A DNA stretch of 64,000 nucleotides from Flavobacterium jejuense (GTDB lineage Bacteria > Bacteroidota > Bacteroidia > Flavobacteriales > Flavobacteriaceae), in NCBI RefSeq assembly GCF_006491595.2, contig NZ_VEVQ02000017.1:37326-101325 (forward strand), in the 5' to 3' direction. Below, in pieces: positions 52,015 to 61,820 of the stretch. Below the pieces are notes generated by a model. The model had not been told where the DNA came from. It saw only the letters and a program-made list of their open reading frames with translations, and did no database searches. Positions within the stretch are counted from its first letter, which is position 1. The number at the start of each line of letters is the position of its first letter. The translations under genes and the position numbers were made by a program.

Positions 52015-52977
52015 TTATTGTTTTCTATTTATAGCTTTTTCAGCTGCGCTAATTATTGCTTCTGCATTTAAGCCGTATTTCTCCATTAATTGAGCAGGTG
52101 TTCCACTTTCTCCAAAACTATCATTTACAGCCACAAATTCTTGTGGAATAGGATTGTTGGAAACTAATGTTCTAGCAACGCTTTCTCCTAGACCTCCTAA
52201 GATGTTATGCTCTTCTGCTGTAACAATACAACCTGTTTTAGCTACTGATTTTAAAATAGCTTCTTCATCTAAAGGTTTAATAGTGTGGATGTTAATCACT
52301 TCAGCAGAAATACCTTTTTCTTCTAGTTTTTCAGCAGCAATTATAGCTTCCCAAACCAAATGACCTGTTGCTACAATAGTTACATCAGTACCTTCATTTA
52401 ATAGAATTGCCTTTCCAATGATAAACTCTCCATTTTCAGGAGTAAAATTGGCTACGCTAGGACGTCCAAAACGTAAATAAACTGGTCCATGATGGTCAGC
52501 AATAGCAATTGTAGCCGCTTTGGTTTGGTTATAATCACAAGGATTAATAACTACCATTCCTGGTAACATTTTCATTAAACCGATGTCTTCTAGAATTTGA
52601 TGTGTTGCTCCATCTTCTCCTAAGGTTAATCCAGCATGAGAAGCACAAATTTTTACATTTTTATCTGAATAAGCTATAGATTGACGAATTTGGTCATACA
52701 CTCTACCTGTAGAAAAATTAGCAAAAGTTCCTGTAAAAGGGATTTTACCTCCAATAGTCATACCAGCAGCAATTCCCATCATATTCGCTTCAGCAATTCC
52801 TACTTGGAAAAAGCGTTCAGGATGATTTTTTTTGAAATCATCCATTTTTAGAGAGCCAATTAAGTCAGCACAAAGTGCTACAACATTTTCATTTTTTTGA
52901 CCAAGTTCCGTAAGTCCTGCACCAAAACCAGAACGTGTGTCTTTATTTCCTGTATTTGTATATTTTTTCATTTTCAT
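52015..52977 (-). CDS. Transketolase, C-terminal subunit
   Basis: A 320-residue protein with the transketolase pyrimidine-binding and C-terminal domains (FQVGIAEANMMGIAAGM with the cofactor-activating Glu, CASHAGLTLGEDGATHQ, and the LDEEAILKS, GCIVTAEEHNILGGLGE C-terminal part). Together with the upstream subunit it forms a split transketolase of the pentose phosphate pathway. It follows that gene by 12 bases. Confidence 0.95.
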   Translation of the reverse strand: MKMKKYTNTGNKDTRSGFGAGLTELGQKNENVVALCADLIGSLKMDDFKKNHPERFFQVGIAEANMMGIAAGMTIGGKIPFTGTFANFSTGRVYDQIRQSIAYSDKNVKICASHAGLTLGEDGATHQILEDIGLMKMLPGMVVINPCDYNQTKAATIAIADHHGPVYLRFGRPSVANFTPENGEFIIGKAILLNEGTDVTIVATGHLVWEAIIAAEKLEEKGISAEVINIHTIKPLDEEAILKSVAKTGCIVTAEEHNILGGLGESVARTLVSNNPIPQEFVAVNDSFGESGTPAQLMEKYGLNAEAIISAAEKAINRKQ

Positions 52978-52989
52978 TTTGTTGGAAGA

Positions 52990-53838
52990 TTAATAGTCAC
53001 CTAATGTTACTGGATTTTGAGCTAATGCATTTGCTAATTGTTCATCATTTGGAGCTTTTCCGTGCCAAGCATGCGTATGCATCATAAAATCTACACCATT
53101 ACCCATTTCTGTATACAATAATACACAAACTGGTTTTCCTTTGCCTGTTCTAGATTTAGCATCTGTCATTCCAGCTACAATAGCTTCAATATTATTACCT
53201 TCTTTAATTTCTAAAACATCCCATCCAAAAGCTTCAAATTTTGCTTTTAAACTTCCCATGTAAAGAACTTCATCAGTTGTTCCGTCAATTTGTTTTCCAT
53301 TAACATCAACAGTTGCAATTAGATTGTCTACTTTTTTGGCAGACGCATACATAATAGCTTCCCAATTTTGTCCTTCTTGTAATTCACCATCACCATGAAG
53401 GGTGTATACTAAATTTAAGTCTTTGTTTAATTTTTTTACCTGAGCAGTTCCTAAAGCTACACTTAGGCCTTGTCCCAAAGATCCTGAAGCCATTCTGATT
53501 CCAGGTAATCCTTCATGAGTAGTTGGATGTCCTTGTAATCTAGAGTTTAATAATCTAAAAGTAGCTAACTCACTAACAGGAAAATAGCCACTTCTTGCTA
53601 AAACACTATAAAATACAGGAGAAATATGACCATTAGATAAGAAGAACACGTCTTCATTAATTCCATCCATATCAAAACCTTCTTTTCTAGTCATAAGGTG
53701 TTGATAAAGTGTTACTAAAAATTCGGTACAGCCAAGAGAGCCTCCTGGATGTCCAGAATTTACAGCATGTACCATTCGTAAAATGTCTCTTCTTACTTGA
53801 ACTGTTAATTCTTGTAGTTGTTGTGTGTTTGGTTTCAT
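52990..53838 (-). CDS. Transketolase, N-terminal (thiamine-diphosphate) subunit
   Basis: I start at 53838 (282 residues, MKPNTQQLQELTVQVRRDIL). It carries the TPP pyrophosphate domain with VNSGHPGGSLGCTEFL and the cofactor motif GDGELQEGQNWEAIMYA. It pairs with the next gene. An in-frame ATG 24 bases upstream lacks coding character. A split enzyme is common in Bacteroidota. Confidence 0.95.
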   Translation of the reverse strand: MKPNTQQLQELTVQVRRDILRMVHAVNSGHPGGSLGCTEFLVTLYQHLMTRKEGFDMDGINEDVFFLSNGHISPVFYSVLARSGYFPVSELATFRLLNSRLQGHPTTHEGLPGIRMASGSLGQGLSVALGTAQVKKLNKDLNLVYTLHGDGELQEGQNWEAIMYASAKKVDNLIATVDVNGKQIDGTTDEVLYMGSLKAKFEAFGWDVLEIKEGNNIEAIVAGMTDAKSRTGKGKPVCVLLYTEMGNGVDFMMHTHAWHGKAPNDEQLANALAQNPVTLGDY

Positions 53839-53931
53839 TTTAATGTTAAAATTTAAAAGCACAAATATAAGTAGATTATTATTATTAACTTCTACAGATA
53901 TTTATTGACTTTTGAAAAGTTATCTACAAAA

Positions 53932-53963
53932 AACATCTTACTAACTAGTAAGATGTTTTTTTA
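53932..53963 (-). terminator. Terminator of the aldehyde dehydrogenase gene
   Basis: The stem AAACATCTTACT/AGTAAGATGTTT at 53932-53959, with T or A runs on both sides, lies just past the stop at 53982. Confidence 0.85.
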
Positions 53964-53981
53964 AATGAATTGTTTTGAGTT

Positions 53982-55364
53982 TTATAGTTTTTCTTCTTCG
54001 CTGAGCACTCTAATAAGTTTTTTATTGACAAATTCGTCAATACCTAATGGTGATAATTCTCTACCATAACCTGATCTTTTAGTTCCTCCAAAAGGCAGTT
54101 CTATGGATGATTTTGTGGGATGATTAATAAAAACCATTCCAGAATCAATTTGGTTTGCCAATTTTTTAGCTTTTTCTAAATCTTTTGTATAAATAGAGCC
54201 TCCTAAGCCAAATTCAGTATCATTTGCTAATGCAATTGCTTCTTCTTCATTTTTAACAACATAAAAACTAGCCACTGGTCCAAAAAGTTCTTCTTGGTAT
54301 AATTCCATTTTTGAAGTAATATTAGAGATAATAGTTGGTTCCATGAAGGCACCTTTAATAGTTGCTCTTTTACCACCAACTTCAATTTTCGCTCCTTCTG
54401 AAACAGCTTGGTTTACTTGTTCTAAAATGGTTTTTAAAGCGTCTTCACTAGAAAGTGGACCAAGTTGAGTTTCAGGATGCATTGGGTCTCCTATTTGTAA
54501 AGCACTCATTTTTGCTTTAAATTTGGTTAAAAATTCATTTGCTACTTTTTCTACTACTATAAAACGTTTCGAAGCAATACAACTTTGACCATTATTAATA
54601 GTTCTACCTAAAATAGCAAGATTTACTGTTCTGTCAATATCTGCATCTTCTAAAACGATAAAAGCATCACTACCACCAAGTTCTAATACTGATTTTTTAA
54701 TATATTTTCCTGCCATCATAGCTAATTCTGAACCTGCTTTTTCGCTACCTGTTAAAGAAGCACCTTGTATTCTTTTGTCGGCTATTAATTTAGTGATTTT
54801 TGAACCGCGAATAAAAAGATTAGTATACAAGCCAGATGGAGCTCCAGCTTCTTTAAAAATGTCTTCTATAGACTTTGCACATTGAGGGACATTGGAAGCG
54901 TGTTTTAATAAAATGGTATTACCTATCATTATATTTGGTGCAGCAAAACGAGCTACTTGATAAAAAGGGAAATTCCATGGCTCAACGCCTAATAAAACCC
55001 CCAAAGAGTTTTTTCTAATAAATGCTTCACCTTTTTCAACTTCTAATTTTTCATCTTTAAGAAATTCTTCTCCATTTTTAGCATAATATTCGAAAATAGA
55101 AGCAGCATATTCAATTTCGCTTTCTGCTTGAGCAATTAATTTACCCATTTCTAAGGTTATTAATTTTGATAATTCTGCTTTTCTTAAACGGAGAATTGCA
55201 GCTACTTTATTTAAAACAGTTGCTTTTTCTTCAAAAGTTTTTGTTTTCCAATTTTGATAAGTTGTGTGTGCTTTAGTAATAGCTGCATCAACTTCTTTGT
55301 TAGTCATTTCATCATATGACTTTAACACTTCTAGCGTATATGGGTTTATTGATTTGATTGACAT
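53982..55364 (-). CDS. NAD(P)-dependent aldehyde dehydrogenase, succinate-semialdehyde type
   Basis: A 460-residue aldehyde dehydrogenase. The catalytic Glu is in VLELGGSDAF and the nucleophile Cys in NNGQSCIASKR. The GVEPWNFPF Asn-containing motif is present and the C-terminus GTKRSGYGRELSPLGIDEF is that of the succinate-semialdehyde/GabD-like branch. The length is normal. It lies 9 bases after the 99-residue gene, probably one transcript. Confidence 0.92.
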   Translation of the reverse strand: MSIKSINPYTLEVLKSYDEMTNKEVDAAITKAHTTYQNWKTKTFEEKATVLNKVAAILRLRKAELSKLITLEMGKLIAQAESEIEYAASIFEYYAKNGEEFLKDEKLEVEKGEAFIRKNSLGVLLGVEPWNFPFYQVARFAAPNIMIGNTILLKHASNVPQCAKSIEDIFKEAGAPSGLYTNLFIRGSKITKLIADKRIQGASLTGSEKAGSELAMMAGKYIKKSVLELGGSDAFIVLEDADIDRTVNLAILGRTINNGQSCIASKRFIVVEKVANEFLTKFKAKMSALQIGDPMHPETQLGPLSSEDALKTILEQVNQAVSEGAKIEVGGKRATIKGAFMEPTIISNITSKMELYQEELFGPVASFYVVKNEEEAIALANDTEFGLGGSIYTKDLEKAKKLANQIDSGMVFINHPTKSSIELPFGGTKRSGYGRELSPLGIDEFVNKKLIRVLSEEEKL

Positions 55365-55373
55365 GTTTATGTT

Positions 55374-55673
55374 TTATTTAGTATCTGCTTGACTGTAGTA
55401 GTTGTTTTCTTCGTCTTCACTTCCAATATTTTCTTGTACATCATCTAATTCTGCACCAGGAACATCTAAGTCTACTCCAGTTTTTACATCTTCAAATGAT
55501 TTTTCATTCATTTTTCCAATGCTAATTTTATTAGATTTCTTTTTTGAAATGTCTTCAGGATTTAACTCTTTTTCTTCTTTGTTTTTATTATAAATGTCTT
55601 CAGATGCAGGATAGTTCGTCGCTTTTAATTTTGATTCTATTGTTGCTTCTTTTGGTTTTTTTGAATTTTTCAT
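55374..55673 (-). CDS. Small charged, disordered hypothetical protein
   Basis: A 99-residue protein with a Lys-rich N-terminal half (MKNSKKPKEATIESK) and an acidic C-terminal half (ELDDVQENIGSEDEENNYYS). It has no hydrophobic core, so it is probably intrinsically disordered. It precedes the aldehyde dehydrogenase by 9 bases. The function is unknown. Confidence 0.72.
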   Translation of the reverse strand: MKNSKKPKEATIESKLKATNYPASEDIYNKNKEEKELNPEDISKKKSNKISIGKMNEKSFEDVKTGVDLDVPGAELDDVQENIGSEDEENNYYSQADTK

Positions 55674-55824
55674 AATTTTTGTTTTAGATTATTACACAAA
55701 GTTCTTTATTTTTAACTTATTTATGTTACATCTTTTTAATTAAAAGTTCTATAATTAGTATGGTTTTTAAATATTTATCTGTTAAATAATATAATAAATT
55801 ATAAATCATCGTTTGGAAAACATT

Positions 55825-55832
55825 TATATTTG
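55825..55832 (+). promoter_or_regulatory. -7 element of tgt
   Basis: TATATTTG (TAnnTTTG) lies 17 nt above the tgt ATG. No well-spaced TTG at -33 was found. Confidence 0.5.
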
Positions 55833-55849
55833 TCGAGTAAAATTTTTAT

Positions 55850-56980
55850 ATGAAGTTTGAATTATTAAGTAAAGATACTAAAAGCCAAGCAAGAGCAGGA
55901 AAAATGACAACAGATCATGGAGTGATAGAAACTCCTATTTTTATGCCTGTTGGAACAGTAGCTTCTGTTAAAGGAGTGCATCAAAGAGAATTAAAAAACG
56001 ATATTAATCCAGATATTATTCTAGGAAATACTTATCATTTGTATCTACGGCCACAAACTGATATTTTAGAAAAAGCTGGAGGATTACATAAATTTATGAA
56101 TTGGGATAGAAATATCCTTACTGATTCTGGTGGTTATCAAGTATATTCACTTTCTTCTAATAGAAAAATTAAAGAAGAAGGAGTGAAATTTAAATCTCAT
56201 ATTGATGGTTCATATCATTTTTTTTCTCCAGAAAATGTGATGGAAATACAAAGAACTATAGGGGCAGATATCATTATGGCATTTGATGAGTGTACTCCTT
56301 ACCCTTGTGATTATCGTTATGCAAAACGCTCTATGCATATGACACATCGTTGGCTAGATAGATGTACAACACATTTAGAAAAATTGCCTTTTAAATACGG
56401 TTATGAACAAACTTTCTTTCCTATTGTTCAAGGAAGTACCTATAAAGATTTAAGACAACAATCTGCAGAATATATTGCTAATGCAGGAGCACAAGGAAAT
56501 GCAATTGGTGGTTTGTCAGTAGGAGAACCTGCTGAAGAAATGTATGCTATGACCGAAGTAGTAACTGCTATTTTACCTGAGGATAAACCAAGGTATTTAA
56601 TGGGTGTGGGTACTCCAATTAATATTTTAGAAAATATTGCTTTAGGAATTGATATGTTTGATTGTGTTATGCCAACACGTAATGCAAGAAACGGAATGTT
56701 ATTTACTGCTCATGGATCAATTAATATAAAAAACAAGAAATGGGAGGCTGATTTTTCCCCAATTGATGAAATGAATCATACTTGGGTAGATATGGAGTAT
56801 TCAAAAGCTTATTTGAGACATTTATTTGCAGCTAATGAATATCTTGGTAAACAAATAGCAACTATTCATAATTTAGGATTTTATATGTGGTTAGTAAGAG
56901 AAGCTAGAAGACAAATTTTAGCAGGAACTTTTAGAGAGTGGAAAGATAAAATGGTAATACAAATGAGTCAACGATTATAA
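55850..56980 (+). CDS. tgt: tRNA-guanine transglycosylase (queuosine), Zn ligands lost
   Basis: A 376-residue Tgt that exchanges guanine-34 for preQ1 in GUN-anticodon tRNAs. The TIM barrel carries ILTDSGGYQV (general base Asp region), AFDECTPYP, IGGLSVGEP and DCVMPTRNARNG with the nucleophile Asp. In E. coli Tgt the zinc is held by CDCYTC plus a later His. Here the aligned segment is DEMNHTWVDMEYSKAYLRHL, with no Cys, while the IHNL His remains. Either a different metal or no metal is used. It is the first of tgt, an LptF/G permease and an EamA gene. Confidence 0.95.
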   Translation: MKFELLSKDTKSQARAGKMTTDHGVIETPIFMPVGTVASVKGVHQRELKNDINPDIILGNTYHLYLRPQTDILEKAGGLHKFMNWDRNILTDSGGYQVYSLSSNRKIKEEGVKFKSHIDGSYHFFSPENVMEIQRTIGADIIMAFDECTPYPCDYRYAKRSMHMTHRWLDRCTTHLEKLPFKYGYEQTFFPIVQGSTYKDLRQQSAEYIANAGAQGNAIGGLSVGEPAEEMYAMTEVVTAILPEDKPRYLMGVGTPINILENIALGIDMFDCVMPTRNARNGMLFTAHGSINIKNKKWEADFSPIDEMNHTWVDMEYSKAYLRHLFAANEYLGKQIATIHNLGFYMWLVREARRQILAGTFREWKDKMVIQMSQRL

Positions 56981-57063
56981 ACTCTGAAATTAGATTTCTG
57001 AAGTAGTAAAGTTGATATAACTTTTTATTTCTAATTTCTAAATTCTAAATTCTAAATTCAGCA

Positions 57064-58143
57064 ATGAAGTTAATAGATAAGTATATTTTAAAAAGATATC
57101 TAATTACATTTTCAGTAATGTTACTTTTATTTATTCCTATTGGAATAGTAATTGATGTTTCTGAAAAGGTAAATAGAATGATTGAAAGAAAAGCTCCCTT
57201 TGATGAAATTGTTGTTTATTATGGGGATTTTATTATCTATTTTGCTAATTTATTATTTCCAATATTTCTCTTTTTATCGGTTATTTGGTTTACCTCAAAG
57301 TTAGCCAATAATACAGAAATTATTGCCATATTAAGCTCTGGAATTTCTTTCAAACGTTTCTTAAGGCCTTTTTTAATGGGAGCTTCTATCGTTTGTATTT
57401 TTGCTTTGTTAATGGGGTTTTTCTTAGTACCAAAAGCGAGTAAAGGATTTTTAGATTTTAGAAATGCCTATTTAAGAGGAGGAGGTTATAAAACAATGGA
57501 AACTTCTGATATTTTTAGACAAATAGGAGATGGTGAATACATTTACATAAGTAATTATAATTTTTTGTCTAAAACAGGTTTTAATTTTACTTACGAAAAA
57601 TTCAATGGAAATAAATTAGTTGAAAAAATTAATTCCAATAGAATTAAGTATGATGAAAAAACAAAGAAATATTCGTTATTTAATTATATAAAACGATCAG
57701 TAGGAAAAAACAATGATGTCTTAGAATCGATAGATAAAAAAATTGTAAAGTTTAATTTTGAACCTGATGAATTAACTCCGGTTTTTTACATAGCTGAAAC
57801 AATGACAATTGGAGAGTTATATACATTTATTAATAAAGAAAAGAAAAAAGGAAATACAAGGATAAATGCTTATTTAGTAGTGCTTTATAAGAAATATAGT
57901 TTGCCTGTTTCTGCTTTCATTTTAACAATAATTGCTGTTGCAGTTTCTTCTATGAAAAGAAGAGGTGGAATGGGTGTGAATTTAGCTATAGGAATAGTAA
58001 TAGCTTTTACATTTATCTTTTTTGATAAGGTATTTGGAACGATTGCTGAAAATTCAGATTTCTCTCCATTATTAGCAGTTTGGATTCCTAATATTGTTTT
58101 TGGTCTATTAGCCTTTTATTTACTTCGCAATGCAAAACGCTAG
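57064..58143 (+). CDS. LptF/LptG-family permease
   Basis: A 359-residue inner-membrane protein with three helices at the N-terminus (about 13-34, 52-80 and 100-125), a periplasmic beta-jellyroll (about 125-260) and three helices at the C-terminus. This is the LptF/LptG (YjgP/YjgQ) layout for lipopolysaccharide transport to the outer membrane. The N-terminal LIDKYILKRYLITF is typical. A second family member usually exists elsewhere. It overlaps the EamA gene by 14 bases. Confidence 0.92.
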   Translation: MKLIDKYILKRYLITFSVMLLLFIPIGIVIDVSEKVNRMIERKAPFDEIVVYYGDFIIYFANLLFPIFLFLSVIWFTSKLANNTEIIAILSSGISFKRFLRPFLMGASIVCIFALLMGFFLVPKASKGFLDFRNAYLRGGGYKTMETSDIFRQIGDGEYIYISNYNFLSKTGFNFTYEKFNGNKLVEKINSNRIKYDEKTKKYSLFNYIKRSVGKNNDVLESIDKKIVKFNFEPDELTPVFYIAETMTIGELYTFINKEKKKGNTRINAYLVVLYKKYSLPVSAFILTIIAVAVSSMKRRGGMGVNLAIGIVIAFTFIFFDKVFGTIAENSDFSPLLAVWIPNIVFGLLAFYLLRNAKR

Positions 58144-59041
58144 TTACTTAAAAAATTATTTACATCTCCATTTTATTGTTTTCATTTGGGGGTTTACAGC
58201 TATCTTAGGAAAGTTAATTTCTTTAGAAGCTTTGGAATTGGTTTGGTATAGAATGTTTTTTGCAACAGTTTTTATAATTGGTTATATCTGTATTAAAAAA
58301 CAATCTTTAAAAATACCCTTAAAAACTTTTGTAGGATTTGCATTATCAGGAATTATAATAGCTTCTCATTGGTACACTTTTTATGAAGCTATAAAAGTTT
58401 CTAATATATCAATTACATTAGCTTGTTTATCAACAGGAGCATTTTTTGCATCACTAATAGAGCCTGTTTTGTATAAAAGAAAAATTGTAGGATATGAAGT
58501 CTTGTTTGGAATAATAACTATTATAGGGCTTAGTATAATTTTTGACGTGGAAACACAATATAAAAACGGCATTTATTTAGCGATTACTTCTGCTTTTCTT
58601 TCTGCTTTATTTTCAGTAATTAATGGTAAATATGCAAAAGAATATGAGGCGAATATTATTTCATTTTATGAATTAGGAATTGGAGTGTTTTTTTTGAGCA
58701 TTATACTGTTTTTTACAGAAAAGTTTGATACTCAATTTTTCTCACTTTCTTTAAATGATTTTTTGTGGCTTTTAGTGTTATCATCGATTTGTACTGCATA
58801 TGCTTTTTCTGCATCTGTAAAAGTGATGAAAATATTAAGTCCTTTCACGGTTATGTTAACTATTAATTTAGAACCTATATATGGAATTGTCTTAGCATTA
58901 CTTATTTTTAGTGAATCTGAACATATGAATTCGATGTTTTATGTTGGAGCAGCAATTATACTTACAACTGTTATTGCTAACGGAGTTGTGAAAAATTATA
59001 AAAAAAGAAAACTAAAACAAAGTCAATTCAACGTTAATTAA
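58130..59041 (+). CDS. EamA/DMT-superfamily transporter
   Basis: A 303-residue protein with about ten transmembrane helices and two EamA repeats (about 10-135 and 150-290). The motif FIVFIWGFTAILGKLI marks repeat one, and SICTAYAFSASVKVMKILSPFTVMLTINLEPIYGIVLALLIFSE repeat two. It exports or imports small metabolites, with substrate unknown. It is encoded with the LptF/G permease (14-base overlap). Confidence 0.9.
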   Translation: MQNASYLKNYLHLHFIVFIWGFTAILGKLISLEALELVWYRMFFATVFIIGYICIKKQSLKIPLKTFVGFALSGIIIASHWYTFYEAIKVSNISITLACLSTGAFFASLIEPVLYKRKIVGYEVLFGIITIIGLSIIFDVETQYKNGIYLAITSAFLSALFSVINGKYAKEYEANIISFYELGIGVFFLSIILFFTEKFDTQFFSLSLNDFLWLLVLSSICTAYAFSASVKVMKILSPFTVMLTINLEPIYGIVLALLIFSESEHMNSMFYVGAAIILTTVIANGVVKNYKKRKLKQSQFNVN

Positions 59042-59052
59042 TTTGAAAATTT

Positions 59053-59060
59053 TATCTTTG
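59053..59060 (+). promoter_or_regulatory. -7 element of accA
   Basis: TATCTTTG matches TAnnTTTG and lies about 31 nt above the accA ATG. Confidence 0.5.
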
Positions 59061-59091
59061 TAATAACAAACTAAAACCAAAATTTAGTCCA

Positions 59092-60045
59092 ATGGAATAT
59101 TTAGATTTTGAATTACCAATAAAAGAACTTGAAGACCAGTTAGATAAGTGTGTTATCATAGGTCAAGAATCTGAAGTTGATGTTACTCAAACATGTAAAC
59201 AAATTGAGAAAAAATTAGCAGAAACGAAGAAAAGTATATATAAAAATTTGACAGCTTGGCAACGTGTTCAAATGTCAAGACACCCTAATCGTCCATATAC
59301 AATGGATCATATTAAGGCTTTATGTGGAGATACTTTTTTAGAACTTTTTGGAGATAGAGGCTTTAAAGATGATAAGGCTATGGTAGGTGGACTTGGGAAA
59401 ATAGACGGACAATCTTTTATGATAGTTGGTCAACAAAAAGGCTACAATACTAAAACACGTCAATATCGTAATTTTGGAATGGCAAATCCAGAAGGATATA
59501 GAAAGGCTCTCCGTTTAATGAAAATGGCTGAAAAATTTGGCATTCCTGTTATTACTTTAGTAGATACTCCAGGAGCTTATCCAGGACTTGAAGCTGAAGA
59601 AAGAGGGCAAGGAGAAGCAATTGCTAGAAATATTTTTGAAATGATTCGTTTAAAAGTACCTATCATTACAGTAATTGTAGGAGAAGGTGCTTCTGGTGGA
59701 GCATTAGGAATAGGAGTAGGAGATAAAGTTTTTATGTTAGAAAATACTTGGTATTCAGTTATTTCTCCAGAATCTTGTTCTTCTATTTTGTGGAGAAGTT
59801 GGGAATATAAGGAGCAAGCAGCTGAAGCTTTAAAATTGACTGCTATTGACATGAAAAAGCAAAAATTAGTAGATGATATTATTCCTGAACCTCTAGGAGG
59901 TGCTCATCAAGATAGAGAGACAACTTTTAAAACAGTTGAAAAATATATTATTAAAGCTTACAATGAATTAAAAGAGTTATCAACAGAAGACTTGATAATG
60001 AATAGAATGGATAAATATAGTAAAATGGGTGAATTCAAAGAATAA
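59092..60045 (+). CDS. accA: Acetyl-CoA carboxylase carboxyltransferase subunit alpha
   Basis: A 317-residue AccA that, with AccD, transfers the carboxyl group from biotin to acetyl-CoA in fatty acid synthesis. It shows the N-terminal LDFELPIKELE coiled coil, RHPNRPYTMDHIKALCGDTFLELFGDRGFKDD and the oxyanion region GGALGIGVGDKVFMLENTWYSVISPESCSSILW. The length matches the family, and the gene has its own promoter and terminator. Confidence 0.97.
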   Translation: MEYLDFELPIKELEDQLDKCVIIGQESEVDVTQTCKQIEKKLAETKKSIYKNLTAWQRVQMSRHPNRPYTMDHIKALCGDTFLELFGDRGFKDDKAMVGGLGKIDGQSFMIVGQQKGYNTKTRQYRNFGMANPEGYRKALRLMKMAEKFGIPVITLVDTPGAYPGLEAEERGQGEAIARNIFEMIRLKVPIITVIVGEGASGGALGIGVGDKVFMLENTWYSVISPESCSSILWRSWEYKEQAAEALKLTAIDMKKQKLVDDIIPEPLGGAHQDRETTFKTVEKYIIKAYNELKELSTEDLIMNRMDKYSKMGEFKE

Positions 60046-60068
60046 TTCATTTTATTTTCAAATTTAAG

Positions 60069-60098
60069 TCCGAAGCTTAATTGTTTCGGATTTTTTTT
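60069..60098 (+). terminator. Terminator of accA
   Basis: The stem TCCGAA/TTCGGA (60069-60074 and 60085-60090) is followed by eight T. Confidence 0.85.
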
Positions 60099-60198
60099 GT
60101 GTTATAAACAAAATTATCATGTTATGAACAGCTTTTTAACATACATGTATTAACAATTAGAATTATAAAAACAATTAAAATTTGGTTAACTTCGCGCC

Positions 60199-61749
60199 AT
60201 GGAAAATATCAGAAGTAGTAGCCCATTAAAGGTTGATAAAACCACTATAATTAACTTGGAAAAAGGGAAACTTCCCCCTCAAGCTATTGATTTAGAAGAA
60301 GCAGTTATTGGTGCAATGATGATTGATAAAAAAGGAGTTGATGAAGTAATCGATATTTTGCAACCTGATGCTTTTTATAAAGAATCTCATAAACATATTT
60401 TTGAAGCTATTGTTGAATTATTTAATGATACACAACCAATAGACTTATTGACAGTTTCAGCTCAATTAAAAAAGAATGGAAAGTTAGACTTAGCTGGTGG
60501 CGATTTTTATTTAATTCAGTTAACCCAAAAAATATCATCTTCAGCTCACATTGAATTTCACTCCAGAATTATTTTACAAAAATTTATCCAAAGAAGTTTG
60601 ATTAAGATTTCTAGCGAAATTATTGAAGAATCATATGATGAAAGTACTGATGTTTTTGATTTATTAGACAAAGCAGAATCAAAACTTTATGAAGTTACGC
60701 AGGGAAATATAAAGAGGAGTTCTGAAACAGCACAAAGTTTAGTAATCCAAGCTAAAAAACGTATTGAAGAAATTGCAGGAAAAGAAGGACTTAGTGGGGT
60801 TCCAACTGGTTTTCATGACTTAGATAAATTAACATCAGGTTGGCAACCGTCCGATTTAATTATTGTTGCGGCTCGTCCAGGTATGGGTAAAACAGCTTTC
60901 ACATTATCTATGGCTAGAAATATGGCTATTGATTATGGTGCTCCTGTTGCCTTTTTCTCTCTAGAGATGTCTTCTGTTCAGTTAATTACTCGTTTAATTT
61001 CGTCAGAAACAGGATTATCTTCGGAAAAATTGAGAACTGGTAAATTAGAAAAACATGAGTGGGAACAGCTTTCTATTAAGGTAAAAGATTTAGAAAAAGC
61101 CCCTTTGTTTATAGATGATACTCCTTCATTATCCATTTTTGATTTGCGTGCCAAAGCAAGACGTTTGTCTTCTCAATATGGAATTAAGATGATAGTAATT
61201 GATTATCTTCAGTTAATGACAGCAGGTGGAAATGGAAAAGGTGGAGGAAATCGTGAGCAAGAAATTTCTACTATTTCGAGAAACTTAAAAGCGTTAGCTA
61301 AAGAATTAAATGTGCCTGTAATTGCACTTTCCCAATTATCGCGTGCCGTTGAAACTCGTGGTTCTAGTAAAAGACCTTTGTTGTCTGATTTACGTGAATC
61401 TGGTGCGATTGAGCAAGATGCTGATATTGTATCTTTTATTTATAGACCAGAATATTATAAAATTGATGAATGGGACGATGAAGAACGTTCTCCAACTCAA
61501 GGTCAAGCAGAATTCATTGTGGCAAAACACCGTAATGGTGGATTGGATAATATTAGATTAAAATTTATTGGAAACTTAGGTAAGTTTGATAATTTGGATG
61601 ATTTTAGTTCTCCTTTTGATGCTTTACCTTCTAAAATGAATTTGGATGAACAAAATCCATTTACAACTCCAAATCTTCCTTCTCCAAATGAAGCTTTTGG
61701 AAGTAATTTTAATTCAGATGAAGAGGATGATTCTGATGTACCTTTTTAA
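60199..61749 (+). CDS. dnaB: Replicative DNA helicase DnaB
   Basis: A 516-residue hexameric helicase. The N-terminal DnaB domain (about 25-125) has PPQAIDLEEAVIGAMMID. The RecA-like C-terminal domain has Walker A ARPGMGKTAF (about 232-241), Walker B MIVIDYLQLM and the AIEQDADIVSFIYRPEYY segment. The C-terminal tail (about 475-516) is Asn/Ser/Glu-rich and disordered. The length is normal. No intein is present. Confidence 0.97.
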   Translation: MENIRSSSPLKVDKTTIINLEKGKLPPQAIDLEEAVIGAMMIDKKGVDEVIDILQPDAFYKESHKHIFEAIVELFNDTQPIDLLTVSAQLKKNGKLDLAGGDFYLIQLTQKISSSAHIEFHSRIILQKFIQRSLIKISSEIIEESYDESTDVFDLLDKAESKLYEVTQGNIKRSSETAQSLVIQAKKRIEEIAGKEGLSGVPTGFHDLDKLTSGWQPSDLIIVAARPGMGKTAFTLSMARNMAIDYGAPVAFFSLEMSSVQLITRLISSETGLSSEKLRTGKLEKHEWEQLSIKVKDLEKAPLFIDDTPSLSIFDLRAKARRLSSQYGIKMIVIDYLQLMTAGGNGKGGGNREQEISTISRNLKALAKELNVPVIALSQLSRAVETRGSSKRPLLSDLRESGAIEQDADIVSFIYRPEYYKIDEWDDEERSPTQGQAEFIVAKHRNGGLDNIRLKFIGNLGKFDNLDDFSSPFDALPSKMNLDEQNPFTTPNLPSPNEAFGSNFNSDEEDDSDVPF

Positions 61750-61774
61750 TATAACTAGACTTATAATAAAAAAA

Positions 61775-61806
61775 GGGATTTCAAATATTGAAATCTCTTT
61801 TTTTGT
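61775..61806. terminator. Terminator after dnaB
   Basis: The stem GGGATTTCAA-N-TTGAAATCTC (about 61775-61797), preceded by A and followed by T runs, also serves the convergent decayed gene. Confidence 0.85.
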
Positions 61807-61820
61807 TTAAAAATGATTTT

